Shown here: positions 10,309 through 21,229 of the stretch, in pieces
Numbering within the stretch: the stretch's first letter is position 1
How the letters are laid out: the number at the start of each line of letters is the position of its first letter
Origin: Nectonema munidae
Lineage: Eukaryota > Nematomorpha > Nectonematoida > Nectonematidae
Assembly (NCBI GenBank): GCA_030549495.1
Contig: JAUIRK010000509.1
Coordinates: forward strand, 866,501-930,500
Reading direction: 5' to 3'
Length of the DNA stretch: 64,000 bases
Notes under the pieces: model-generated
The model's database searches: none
The model's input: the letters and a program-made list of their open reading frames with translations, nothing else
What the model was told of the DNA's origin: nothing
Made by a program: the position numbers and the translations under genes

Positions 10309-12581
10309 TCCCATTGTGCCTAAAAGGGTTAAAGGTTTTTATGAAAATACTTGTATCATATTCTGTTAATAAGGCTATATAAATTGCCGCTAATATATGA
10401 ACAACAGTTTACAATTAAACGATAGCCCCAATTACATGGTGTTGGTTTCAAAATAATACTTCTTATACCTGTTTTAAATAATGTATTTTTATCTAAAACC
10501 TTGCATGTAATACACTTATATGTTACAGATTTGGATAACTTAATTTGCTAAAACTGTAGATACATCTGAAGGCGAAGTAGGATTGGTTGATAACCACCTT
10601 TTATCTTTTCTATTTTTGAATGGAAATTTCATATAAGCCATTCTTCAAATTCTAAATAAAAAAATTTGGGTCCATTTTGACATCCTGAATTTCAGTCTGT
10701 TTACATCTAAGCACTTTATCAGTATTTTATGTTAAGATTTCTAATCAAACACAAGCGTTGTTACCGTAAAATGAAAATTCTATAATCTTTCATAAGAGAA
10801 TATATGTTGACTTATCACTACAAGCCTGATAACTATTTTATTATTCTTTAACTCATATCTTATATACACTCATGTTCTGAACGCCAGATTTGAGCTATCA
10901 AAAATACATATCTATATGCCTTTTACATCTTTTTCTATACTCAATTTCGTAAAAAACAATCTTATTTAATTTAACATCTAGAATAGTAGTGAGCTAATGC
11001 GGCACCAGGAGCCGCATGCGACTCTTTGCTCAAACTGGTGTGGCTCTTATGGTTAGCTAGTTCTTCTCTAAACTATTTTTTGAGTGTGTAAAACCGTTTG
11101 AACTAGATTCCTTCCACAAAGAATTTATTTTTTTAGAATATAGAAATTTTCTTGTTAATTTGGTTTTTGATTTACCTTTTATGTTTTTTTTCTGTAAAAA
11201 TATGAAAAAAAATTATTTATTTAGATTGACATTTTTGACATGAGGGGGTCATTTAACTATCGTGAAAACAGTATCAAAAGATACAGCTGAATTTTATTTA
11301 AAACAAACAAAAGTTTGTAGTGAGGAAACTCACTTGGGCACATAACGCATTTAAGAATAAAAAAGCAAGTATATATATATGTGTGTACATATGTGAGATC
11401 AAGATGTAATAATACATAAAAACAGTTAAGTATAATAAAATTGTGAATTAATAAATAGAAACTTTAAGTAAGTGGACAAAAAGTTCGTGCTAAAACAAGG
11501 AGTAATCTGTTTTTTTTCATGGAACTGGGTAAGGAATTAAAATGGAAGGATGCACAGGAATAAAAAGTCTTTTTTAGTTTTATGTTTCTGGTTCTGATTA
11601 GCGGGATGTTTGAAAAACTGTTTATTATGGGTTCAAAATGTTTGACTGGTTGATTCAGTTCTTTAAAAGTAGATAAGAGGAATTTGTAGTGTAAGAATTT
11701 GCTGTCAGGAAGAATAAAAGAGTTAATGATGTGATATGACTTCAGTTTCGAGTAATTTTTCAGATTGAATATGTATTTTAGGAAGTTTTAGCTAGCCTAT
11801 CAAATTTGTAGAAGTCCAATTTACTAAGGAGAAGGTAATATGTTTTGATTGCATAGTTGAAATTATTAAGAAGATAAGCTTTAATTATCAGAGTTTTATG
11901 AGTAGAAGAGAGGAATGGAAAGGATTTCCTTAGAAAAACTAACTTAAATTTGGATCTTGCAATTATGTTGATGAATTAATGCTAAGTTGGAAGAAAGTTT
12001 AACCTAATATACTAATAGATGAAGCGGTTTTATGTTGTTGAGTTTGGAGTGAATTTTGAAATTTTATTCATTTTTAGCGAGAAAATCCTGGTAGAAGTTT
12101 TTGAAACATTCATATACAAGTTGTTGGAATTGCACCATGGTTGCAGGTTGTTTGACGTATTTGTGATGAATGACTTTAATTCCTCTAAAGAATTGTGAAA
12201 TGAAATAGAATCGGCATATAAGAAAAGTTTGATATGGGTTGAATTTTAAAAACGATTTTAGGAAGTCATAAAGAGGGCTAAAATCCCCCCGCCGTCACTA
12301 ATATAGGATTAAAGCTTGACTACTTATTAAAAATAAATTTTTAATCGTAAAATTTTTATTGGATTTTTCTATTTAACATTAGATGGACGGGGTATGAATT
12401 TTTGTGAAAAGTAAACTCTTGAAACTTAATTTAGTCAAAATATAAAATACCTAACCCTAATTAAGACCTATATGTATTTTGCTATTTTTAGTGTACTATT
12501 TGATGAAACTAAAAAAAAGTATAGTCTAGTTAAAAACAAAAAACTAACAAAAAACAGCGAAATTAACGCAATATATATTTT
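10309..12581. other. Intergenic stretch
   Basis: AT-rich with no supported gene. At about 10985-11045 a GCGGCACCAGGAGCCGCATGC segment resembles one end of a hAT element with no matching partner seen. A short TATATATATGTGTGTACATATG tract lies near 11370. Confidence 0.4.
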
Positions 12582-13322
12582 TCACAGATGGTTTAGTTTA
12601 TTGAAAGACTTCATTTTTCTTCGTATAGAAATAATTGTAGCACTATAAACTATCATACTTGAAAGTATTTTGCTTTTTCCAATATCCAGTATTTCCTTGA
12701 AATTATTTTCACATACTTCAATAAATAAATAATCAAGAAAAAAGAGACATTTAGTTACTATAAAGATGCATAAAGAGGGAGAGAAAGCCAAAGGTAATCA
12801 CAATTCTATATTTTTACAAGAATCAATATGTTTGAATGAAACAAATTACACTAACCATGTTATTCATTTGCGTACTTTGATGTTTTCTACACTATTATTG
12901 CTTTACCAGAAAACAGCACGACAACATTTCTGGTAAAAAGCTATGCTTTCATTTTATACGTCTAAATAGTATTTACATAACAAATACCAAAAATTTAGGT
13001 GAAATTTTAACTAAATATATAAAATGTACCATTACATTTTTTTACGCTTTACAAAGTTAATAGTTCTTTTTTCAACAATATCCCAAGCAAATTTTCTCTT
13101 GTTACACGATAATTTAGATTATCAAATAAAAATTGAAAGTTACTTTTTCAAAATATATATCTCAAATTAAAAATTAAATCTTTGCAAAAAAGAAATTAAT
13201 AAACGAATTTTAAAGCTTTAAAAAATTGTATGGAGAAGTAGTAACTCGGGTAATTTGGTTAATATAGGATTTCATTTTTATAATCCAATTTAATTTATCT
13301 GAGATAAAATGTATTTTCATTT
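12582..13322. other. Intergenic stretch with an unassigned minus-strand frame
   Basis: A 69-codon minus-strand frame at 12791-12582 (for example NNFKEILDIGKSKILSS) cannot be assigned; it may be part of the gene ending at 13323 or chance. Nothing else is seen. Confidence 0.25.
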
Positions 13323-13583
13323 TCAGATTATTACAAGAGGTTCTTTTTTTGAATAAATGTCTAGCACACTAACATACTCAATAGGGTCTTTGTTCTTCTC
13401 TTCTGAGTATTGGTGTACAGTTTTCTTGATAAATTTAGGAGGATAAATTATTATAAATTTATAAATATTTTTCGGCAGACAATCCAGATGTTCTGGATTG
13501 CATTCCTGAGTGTGACTATCATTACCATCTGTCCAGCCATGAAAGATACCGTCAACTAAAAAAAATAATTTTTTGTTAATCAA
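13323..13583 (-). CDS. Unassigned exon, Cys-containing
   Basis: After a TTTTTTTTAG acceptor near 13561 a minus-strand frame reads DGIFHGWTDGNDSHTQECNP, then HLDCLPKNIYKFIIIYPPKF and DPIEYVSVLDIYSKKEPL. It runs to a stop at 13323, or to a GTAATA donor just before. Composition and length look coding for this AT content. I do not recognise the family. The closely spaced Cys and Trp residues would fit an extracellular or ligand-binding part, but that is a guess. Confidence 0.4.
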   Translation of the reverse strand: MINKKLFFLVDGIFHGWTDGNDSHTQECNPEHLDCLPKNIYKFIIIYPPKFIKKTVHQYSEEKNKDPIEYVSVLDIYSKKEPLVII

Positions 13584-13862
13584 TCAATACTTGTGAGAAA
13601 TTTTATTTGGTCTATCAAGTTTCATTTTAATTTTTGTAGTTGATAAGTTCCATTTGAATTATTATAGATGATAGAATATCGTAAAATGAAATATATATTT
13701 TTTTTATCAGTTTTCAAACGTCACGCGTGTGTTGCAATGACATTGTTTTTATTAAAAAACGAGATATATAGAAAAGAAATGGTATATTTTTGGAAATTTA
13801 ATATCTATATTGTATGTTTTCGTTAACATTCAAAATCTAGAAACTCCGTATTTCATAATTTT

Positions 13863-13965
13863 TTCAAGTGTGCTGAACACGATGTTCACGTTTATTTAAA
13901 AAAAAATCAACCAAACCTGTCAAAAAATTGATTGATATATGACAGCTCAACTAAAAAAGTAACTT
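13863..13965 (+). repeat. Dispersed copy of the TTTTCAAGTRTGCTGAA repeat
   Basis: TTTTTTCAAGTGTGCTGAAC, then AATCAACCAAACCTGTCAAA and an ATATGACAG segment. It matches the three tandem units at 22660-23000. Confidence 0.6.
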
Positions 13966-14353
13966 TTAGTTTAAATGGTTGTACAAAGTTTTCTATTTGT
14001 TTCCTTTGGCGACACCCTCTTTGTTGATAAAACAGAAAACTGAGTTGTGTGGGTGCTAGAAAATAGAAGCAAGAGGCACTGTTGCAGAGCCGTTTATAGT
14101 GTGTGAATATCATTACTATAATATGTACACCAGGTGTGTTTTTTGTTTCGGTATCGCATTCAAGCAGCAAATTACCCTTTTGTGTTAAGCTTGGAAATGA
14201 TATATTTTATATTTGTTTTGCCAAATAAGCCTTCTTTTTCTTGTCACGCTATTTTTTATATCCTTTTGAATGAATGTCACTATCGGTGTTTCTAAAGTGT
14301 GCTAAAGAGCGCGCTTTCGTGAAATGGGAAATATCAAAAATATTATTACTCTT

Positions 14354-15394
14354 TTAACACTTTATTTTCAAAAGTGTAAACAAGCCCTTTTTGTATTTAA
14401 TGTCGATGAAAATATACATGTAAAAAAAAAGGAGGTAGAATAAGGATTCAATCAAATCTTCAAGAATGTAAACAACACTGTAGATTTGAGGACTGGGACA
14501 TATTGAAAGAATAATACATCCTAATCCTGCAGGAAATACAAAAAGGGTATATGATGCGCCCAAAATAATAATCATAACCATAGATCGTGTGTATCGTGCT
14601 TCTTTTTTATTCAAAGAGGCTGTTTTTAGGACTATTTCATTGTTCGAAGCTTTCAAAGAAATATTAATGGTTCTAGAGATTCGAGAATTGCTAATAGCAT
14701 TGCGACATTTAAGAAATTTGAAAAATTGGTAAGAAGTCATGCTTGACAAGCACAATGTCATTGTAGACGGCAGAACACGGCAGAGCACCTCGCGAAATAT
14801 TTCGTAAGCAATAAAGAACTTGCTTGATCCAGGAAGCGGAAACGGGTAATAAAAGATACGCTTTGAGCACTGCCAGCTTTCAATCTCATACCACTGGTAC
14901 GAAGGAATGTAGAGGATAAATATGAGCGTGAAAACTGCAGCGAAGCGAGAACACAAATGGAATGCTTTCAAGAGAGTAGTCTGTTTTTTCTTAAAGCACG
15001 AGTACTTGAGCCACGTGAGGTAGAGAATGGTGTAGCCAGAGGAGTGCTTGATGGCGTACTCAAAGACGTTTCTCAGTTTGTGCGTGTAAAGGACCCAGCC
15101 ATGCGAATAAAAAAAGGCGTTCTCTTTGCTTTTGCCGATGAAGTCAAGAACGGGAAATAAGAAAAGATTTGCGTTGATGGCGAGTATCAAAAGCGAATTG
15201 AGGAGTGAGAGCAAGTAAGTCGCGTCTTTGCGCAGTTTTGCAAATATCCTAACTGAGGGCACCGTGATTAGGAGAGAGAGAACCAAGAAAATGGACAAGA
15301 ATTTGGTTGCCATGGTTTTTCGTGAAATATCTTCTTTACTTCTCAAGTAGGCATAGCACATTCCGATGCTAAAATTAGTACTGCTCATTCTCAT
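14354..15394 (-). CDS. Class A GPCR, FMRFamide/myosuppressin-receptor-like
   Basis: Single-exon minus-strand frame of 346 codons with seven hydrophobic segments. TM1 begins around FLSIFLVLSLLITV, TM2 around YLLSLLNSLLILAINANLFL, and TM3 ends YTILYLTWLKYSCF. TM4 ends in FILYIPSYQWYE, which recalls the IPRFFEYE motif after TM4 of FMRFamide-type receptors. Next come a loop Cys (SWQCSKR), TM5, a long loop of about 45 residues, TM6 (SMVMIIILGASYTLFVFPAG) and TM7 with an ED...ESLFYLLFFY pattern. It should sit in the plasma membrane and signal through a G protein. The usual DRY at the end of TM3 reads LKY, and the NPxxY of TM7 is not conserved. The N terminus is short before TM1, so an upstream exon or the internal Met at MATKFL could be the true start. 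Confidence 0.7.
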   Translation of the reverse strand: MRMSSTNFSIGMCYAYLRSKEDISRKTMATKFLSIFLVLSLLITVPSVRIFAKLRKDATYLLSLLNSLLILAINANLFLFPVLDFIGKSKENAFFYSHGWVLYTHKLRNVFEYAIKHSSGYTILYLTWLKYSCFKKKQTTLLKAFHLCSRFAAVFTLIFILYIPSYQWYEIESWQCSKRIFYYPFPLPGSSKFFIAYEIFREVLCRVLPSTMTLCLSSMTSYQFFKFLKCRNAISNSRISRTINISLKASNNEIVLKTASLNKKEARYTRSMVMIIILGASYTLFVFPAGLGCIILSICPSPQIYSVVYILEDLIESLFYLLFFYMYIFIDIKYKKGLFTLLKIKC

Positions 15395-16210
15395 CTCTTT
15401 AGATAAAATTCTTCTGTGTTTTTAGCATTACGGCAAAGTAGATCTTTTCTGAAGTTATTTTTACGAATTTATACTTCATATCAAAGAATAAGAATGTCTT
15501 AACTCTTAACTAATAATATGTCAAACATATTTAAAAGATGTTTATTAGCACGCAATATTCTCTTTGTTCATAAAGATTTGTCTAGACTAGACACAAAAGG
15601 CTATAACAATTAATTTGCAAAATAGTATCATTTATCGATATTTTTATATTGATATATAGTAAGTAAGAATAAGCACAAAGCGATGAACAAATAGATAATA
15701 ATTGCCCAACTTTGAATTTATCATCTCAAAATCATACTTCATCATGCACAACCCAATAATTCTGTATTGTTCAATAGTCCCATATATCATAATCATCATA
15801 AAAACACTATTGATCCATCAAATATTGCAATTTAATATGCAACAAAGTTAGGGAATAGACATTTGAGCAAAAGATCTCATCGTGTAAATTTATTTGTAAA
15901 ATATTTTTATAGATGATCATTTTTCATAACTCATCTTTTCAGGATCATGTATTTCCTTCGGTTCGTTTTGATACGATGTTATCTTTTAAAGATATTTACA
16001 GTTTAGAAGTATTCTAATTAACTTACATAAAATTGAGTAAAAATCGTTTTTTTTCTTTTAAAAAGGCTACTTCTGAAAGAGATGAGATTTGTGATGTTTT
16101 GTTCAAAATGTAATTTAACCTTTGATTTATCAATCATATATCCCAACTTTACTGATTTCCAATATTGTAAAATTCATTAATTATTATGAAGCATGTTGTA
16201 ATAAACAAAA
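15395..16210. other. Intergenic stretch
   Basis: AT-rich upstream region of the GPCR gene. No open frame or repeat that I recognise, and no promoter motif that I could defend. Confidence 0.4.
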
Positions 16211-16226
16211 AAATAGTGATTTTCAG

Positions 16227-16328
16227 CTGGAAACTTTTGATCCCACGGCGTGCCTAGCAGAGTTACGAAAAGTTACAAAGTGGCGGAGTGTCCAGAAAAG
16301 AAAAAGAATAGCATTGAAATTGAATTAA
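16227..16328 (+). CDS. Candidate terminal exon, unassigned
   Basis: After a GATTTTCAG acceptor the plus strand reads LETFDPTACLAELRKVTKWR, then SVQKRKRIALKLN and TAA. It is short, basic at the end and less AT-rich than the flanks. Family unknown and no upstream exon found. Confidence 0.25.
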   Translation: METFDPTACLAELRKVTKWRSVQKRKRIALKLN

Positions 16329-16689
16329 TGTTTCCATTTATTCATAAAATAGGTTGAAAGATCAACACCCTTTTCTAGATGATGTCTGGCAAAGAACTAT
16401 TCACAGGTCTGCGACATTTTTGCTGTCTAAGTTATTTTAGCTCTTTCTTATGTTTTAGAGTACGCTGAATTCAATTCTGGCATTTATTTTTTTCAATCAG
16501 GTCAAATTTTTTTTCAATCTCATTTTTTAAATGTCTATACTCTTTCTATTTACAATATACTAAATCAATTATATTTTCTATTTATAATTTATATTTTAAT
16601 TGTATCTCTATTTACAATATACCAAATTTAAATACTATCGATTTAAATGTTTTATTATTATTTGTTTAAGATATAAAAATAAATAGAAA

Positions 16690-17660
16690 ATGTAGAAATG
16701 ATCCTAATAAATTTTGTTATATTTGTGGACAAGTTACACTACCTGGCCAGTTTTCTAATATAACATCCTTTGTAAAAAAAAGTTACCGTGCCTACTTCGG
16801 CATGAAATTAGGTGATCAGGACAAAAAATTTGCTCCTCATTTTTGTTGCAAAACATATGTCGAAAACCTTTGAAGATGGACTAAAGGCTTGACAAAATCT
16901 TTATCTTTTCGTATACCAATGCAGTGGAGAGAAAGCAAAGATCATTTTGAAGACTGTAATTTTTATCTCACAGATTTAACTGGTAAGAGTTTCATTCATC
17001 TTTTCAATGTAAATATTAGAATCATTACCATTTGATTTCAGGAGTTAATAAAAAAACAAGAAGCACGTTATTTACCCAGATCTTCCTTCAGCTAGAAGGC
17101 CAATAGCTCATAGTACAACTATACCCATACCAGAAGCCCCAGTGATTCTTTTTGAAGAAAATACTGATGAAGATGAAGAAATAGACACTTCTGCATCATA
17201 TATGATTAAAAATTCTGAGCTGAGACAGCCAAAACCTCTATCACAAGCTCAATTAAACGACCTGCCCCGAGATTTGGGTCTATCGAAAGAATCTTCTCAA
17301 CTACTTGCTTCAAGATTAGATGAAAATAATTTACTCTCCCCAGGAACGACGTATTACTGGTATCATAGCAGAGATGAAGAATTTAGAAAGTTTTTCTCTA
17401 TCCACGAAGAAAGTTTTATGGTTTACTGTAACAATGTTCAAGGATTAATTGAAACTCTTGTCTTACAATATAAGTCACAAGAATGGAGACTTTTTATAGA
17501 CTCATCCACTAAAAGTTTGAAAGCTGTTCTTCTGCATATTGGCACCTACGACTATAACTTAAGACTAATACGACTATTGGCCAAGCTTATTTCAAGGTTT
17601 TGGAACCATCGAGTATTTATAGATCTAGCAAAGCTATCCTTTTAGGCATGAAAACAAAGA
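16690..17660 (+). pseudogene. Relic of a second repeat gene family (CYICG...GDQDK)
   Basis: Plus-strand homology starts with DPNKFCYICGQVTLPGQF, then AYFGMKLGDQDKKFAPHFCC and IPMQWRESKDHFEDCNFYL. After a non-coding gap (16980-17040, possibly an intron) the frame at 17142-17645 gives LSQAQLNDLPRDLGLSKESS and SPGTTYYWYHSRDEEFRKFF, then EWRLFIDSSTKSLKAVLLH. These blocks, with a zinc-binding CxxC...CC and HxxxC pattern, belong to a very repetitive invertebrate protein family of unclear origin. The copy is broken and lacks the family's C-terminal third. Confidence 0.6.
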
Positions 17661-18555
17661 CGCCACCATCATCATTGGTAGAGTACATACGATATAATAA
17701 TTCCAGAAATGAAAAAACTTGTGGAATATAGGAAACCCATTTTTGAATCCTTTTGATGTCAATATTTAAATGTAATCAAAGAGAGAAAAAGCAAATCATA
17801 GTGGTGTCAACGCCAAATAACATGCACCTCTTTGAATGACCTTATAATTTCTACAAATCATGTGCAATGGCCTGCGTATCTTCTTCTTTTTCGCTAGTTA
17901 GTTTACTGGTGATGTACCTAATCTTTGAATCACATCATGAATCCATACACCTTGGAAGTTTTAATCTTTACAGTGCTTTTGGTAAGCCGTTGTGAAAATA
18001 CTTCATTGTTCCTTCTCTTCATCCTTAACTCCTTTCTGGCGTTTAATGCCTGATCTATAAAAGTTAATCCTTTTGAGATAAAAAGTTACAAGCAATTAAA
18101 AAATTTCTCTCACATTCTAAAGATGTATGTCGTAGTGATACTGATTAGTGATGGCATTAAACCGTGTTTTCGTTAAGCGGATAATCCATTTCCTAATATC
18201 TTTTAACCGATTATATTTCCAGAAATTTCGAGTGCATATCGATAGCTTGGCTTCAGAAGCAAAAGCTACTATATATACGTAAATGTAAACAATTTTAAGC
18301 GTTTAGAACTTTTTTTCAACAAAATGTAAACTCACCAAAGTTTACTTAACTGTTCATATAGAACAAGAAATCCTTATTTCAAAATTTCATAAAAATTGAA
18401 CTAATTTTGAAAAAGTTATTAAACATCAAAATTTTTGAAAAAAGTGATGTACATACATATATAGAGTTTTTGAGAGTGCAACTTTTATAGGTGATTTGAA
18501 TTACAAAACAAAATTTTGCATAGATAGGTTACTATAATCACCAAACTTGTTTCAA
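17661..18555. other. Intergenic stretch
   Basis: No supported gene. A segment near 18150-18215 with TTAAGCGGATAATCC and TTAACCGATTATA looks transposon-derived but has no clear ends. Confidence 0.3.
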
Positions 18556-18557
18556 AA

Positions 18558-18860
18558 TATCTGGTCCCGGCTATGATATGAATGATGCGTTGGTAATTCA
18601 CATAGAATTAATTGCGGGTAAGGATGAATGAAACACAACTGATGATGCGCAAAGAAACGTTCACAATTTTATCTATATAGCTGCTGTTGCAGTATTGTCC
18701 CGGCATGACGCGTTGGTAACTGAGGTAGAATAAATTGTGGATTAGGTTGGATGAAACACAACTGATGATGCGCAAGCAAACGTTCAGAATAAATCTATAT
18801 ATCTGCTGTTGCAGTGATGTCCCGGGTATGATCTGAACGACGTATTGATAAATCAATCAA
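18558..18860. repeat. Minisatellite, about 125-135-bp unit
   Basis: Two full and one partial unit. Shared blocks are GTCCCGG, GACGCGTTGGTAA/GATGCGTTGGTAA, GATGAAACACAACTGATGATGCGCAA and CTGCTGTTGCAGT. Unit starts are near 18558, 18696 and 18817. The copies differ by several percent plus small gaps. Confidence 0.8.
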
Positions 18861-19627
18861 TGCAGCGCCTTAATTATTTGATGTGAATGTCATGTCTCAC
18901 TTTTATTACATACCTATCAATGCAAAGTAGAAACATTTCATTGAATGGTTGTGATGTTTATAAGTGTCAAAATTTTGACCTAATTCGTAGAAGAAAACTA
19001 TACAGCGATCATACTCATGAAACATTTTTATGAACTTAGATGGCGTTAATGCATTTGAAAAAAATTCGAAAAAAAGTGATAAATTTAAATCTTTATTTCG
19101 TAATTTCGCTAAAATAATGTTTCCAGCTATGATGTTTGATATTATGAACTCCATATAGAAAACTAACTTTGTTTTAAAATTGGACAAAATAGCACTGAGT
19201 CAGTCAATGGCGTTAGAAAAAAATGTCTGTCAAGCGAAGGACAGGTTGGATGGAAAAATGTTGACATGATTTTTGAAGTCCCTTTTAACCATTTCCTCTT
19301 GATAGACACGTCACTTCAGTGTGTCGATTTATCTTTAGTGTCTGTTTCAAGTTCTTTTGTGAATTTTTTACATCTTGGTAAAATGGGCATATGTTGAAAG
19401 CAATGCCTCATTGCTAAAGAGAGTAGATTCGCCAAGCTGGAAACTGAATTGCTGGTTTTTGAGCGTCTTATATAAGCTCATTTCATCAATTCTTCTATGT
19501 ACAGAATTATTACTAAGGGGAGGCGCATTTTTAATTGTTCTGGGGGAAGGATGGTGCATTACAGTACCGAGGGTCTATTTTGTAGCTGGTGAAATAAGTT
19601 CTTCCCGAATTGTATTCGATTGGTGAT

Positions 19628-19921
19628 TTAGCAACCATCTTGGAAATATTGCATGAACAAAAAATCTGAGATCGCATCGTCGTCATGGGCGAGGGAATTT
19701 GCTTTCTGTTTATCCCATAAATTTTTTAAATATGAAATATCTTTCGTTTTATCTGAATGAATCTTGTTTAAGTGTTCGCAAATCAAAAAGTTTGAGGTTT
19801 CATAGCTTCGCTCTAAAAGTAGAATGAATCCAAACTTTAGGTATTCAACATTATACTGTCGATATTTTTTCTTTGAACCTTCTGCCATGATTATGGGTTT
19901 AATTAAACTAAATATTGGCAA
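19628..19921 (-). pseudogene. hAT transposase N-terminal fragment
   Basis: The minus-strand frame reads AEGSKKKYRQYNVEYLKFGF, then a gap where the Cys pair of the BED-type finger should be, then LICEHLNKIHSDKTKDISYL. This is the start of a ZBED5/SCAND3-like hAT protein with part of its zinc finger deleted. Nothing downstream continues it. Confidence 0.6.
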
Positions 19922-20026
19922 TAATGTTAAATAAGGAATGATAAATTTATAAAAAATCCGTAAACATTAATCTATATAGGAATAATTTGAAAATTCTATG
20001 CCGCTCCTGGGTGCGTTCAACGCCCC

Positions 20027-20166
20027 GGGGGCGTGAGTATGGTTGGTTAGATGCTGGATTCGATAACTCAAGGTCTTGGGTTCGATCCCGCATCAAGCTT
20101 GCTTTCCTCATAGTTCGATACAAGCGGCGCAATTGTGCCTTTTCGATGAAAACACCCTACGGTACC
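20027..20166 (+). mobile_element. tRNA-derived SINE, copy 1
   Basis: Starts near GGGGCGTGAGTATGGTTGG (A box GTATGGTTGGTTAGATGC) and has a B box GGTTCGATCCC at about 20091. It ends in a family-specific tail with GATACAAGCGGCGCAATTGT and GAAAACACCC. Two further copies are at 49566-49688 and 54870-55010. Internal polymerase III promoter boxes are intact by eye. No clear target duplication in this copy. Confidence 0.8.
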
Positions 20167-20983
20167 ATTACCATTACCTTGAACTACAAGACGCTAACAA
20201 GAGTTTTTTCGCCCACTTTGACAACTCAGGTTTATATCATAACAGGAATAAAAAGGGCGCGAATCTTTTTTTATCACCCATTATGAAATGAATAATAATA
20301 TGAGGAGTTGTTAAGATCACTCATAGCGTTGTGAATAACTGTGATAGCAATCAAAAGGTATATTCGCTGCTCAATAAATGATAGAGTTTAATAATAATTC
20401 GAATCAAAAAGCTGTATTTTATATAGCTTTGGACTTTTTCTTTAATCCATGGCATATAAAGTCGTATCAGATTAGTTGTATTTTAAATAAAAAAAAGGTG
20501 TTCTTTTTTACCCTCCTATTTTACAAGTAATTAAACACCAATCAATGGATCACAATATATCTACAGTGCTAAATCCGAAGATATTTTATTTGATTTAAGC
20601 AGTTTTGAAGAAATGTAAATTATTTTGAATGCAACAAAACTTTTCTTTTTATTAAAGACACAATATGATCGCAAATACATATCCAGGATTCAAGCTTGGG
20701 CCATTATCATGCACACATACTCTTACACAAGAATAAAGCTTTGACACATACACAAAGCTGAACAGAATACCCACAAATCGTGGATCGATAAATGTATTAT
20801 ATTGATACTACATTGAAGGCAGGTCTTAGACAGTCACTAGGAGTGTCGGCATTCTGTCGATGTAGATGATTTTCTATGCATGCGATACGCACTGCTTCTA
20901 CAAGATGAAGAGATGAACTTTCTTTATTTAGATTTACATTCTTGAATTATTATTAGACATTTTTGAAAAGAAAATACATCACG
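20167..20983. other. Region downstream of GID8
   Basis: No gene seen. Probably holds the GID8 3' UTR (GID8 reads leftward into it) and ordinary AT-rich spacer. Confidence 0.35.
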
Positions 20984-21229
20984 TTAATTTTCTTGGGTTG
21001 GGGATGAGTGTTGCTGTTGCTGAAGAAGGAGCTGGTTGATTGAGAGCTTTTCGTACTTGTCGTTTCCACCCTTGAAGTTGAATTCAATGCCACCTACTTT
21101 GGGGTACGCGACATTTCTCACTTCTAATTCGTTTTGCGACCAGGATACGAACTTTAACAGGTGACTCAGCTTGGACTCCGTTAAAACGTTTTTGGCGCGT
21201 AACAGAGCATAATTCAACTCACTTGCAAC
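20984..21229 (-). CDS. GID8: GID8 exon 4: C terminus
   Basis: 82 codons with stop after acceptor TTTTTATAG. VASELNYALLRAKN aligns with VWSEVNQAVLDYEN of human GID8, and LSHLLKFVSWSQNELE with LAKLLKLLLWAQNELD. A QQQQ tail is lineage-specific. Confidence 0.88.
   Translation of the reverse strand, partial: VASELNYALLRAKNVLTESKLSHLLKFVSWSQNELEVRNVAYPKVGGIEFNFKGGNDKYEKLSINQLLLQQQQHSSPTQEN

Noticed and set aside
14957-15160. Plus-strand frame within the GPCR gene
   Set aside because: Shadow of the GPCR coding strand.
20027-20100. A tRNA gene
   Set aside because: A and B boxes are present, but no acceptor stem pairs and the sequence recurs with a tail in two other places; it is a SINE.
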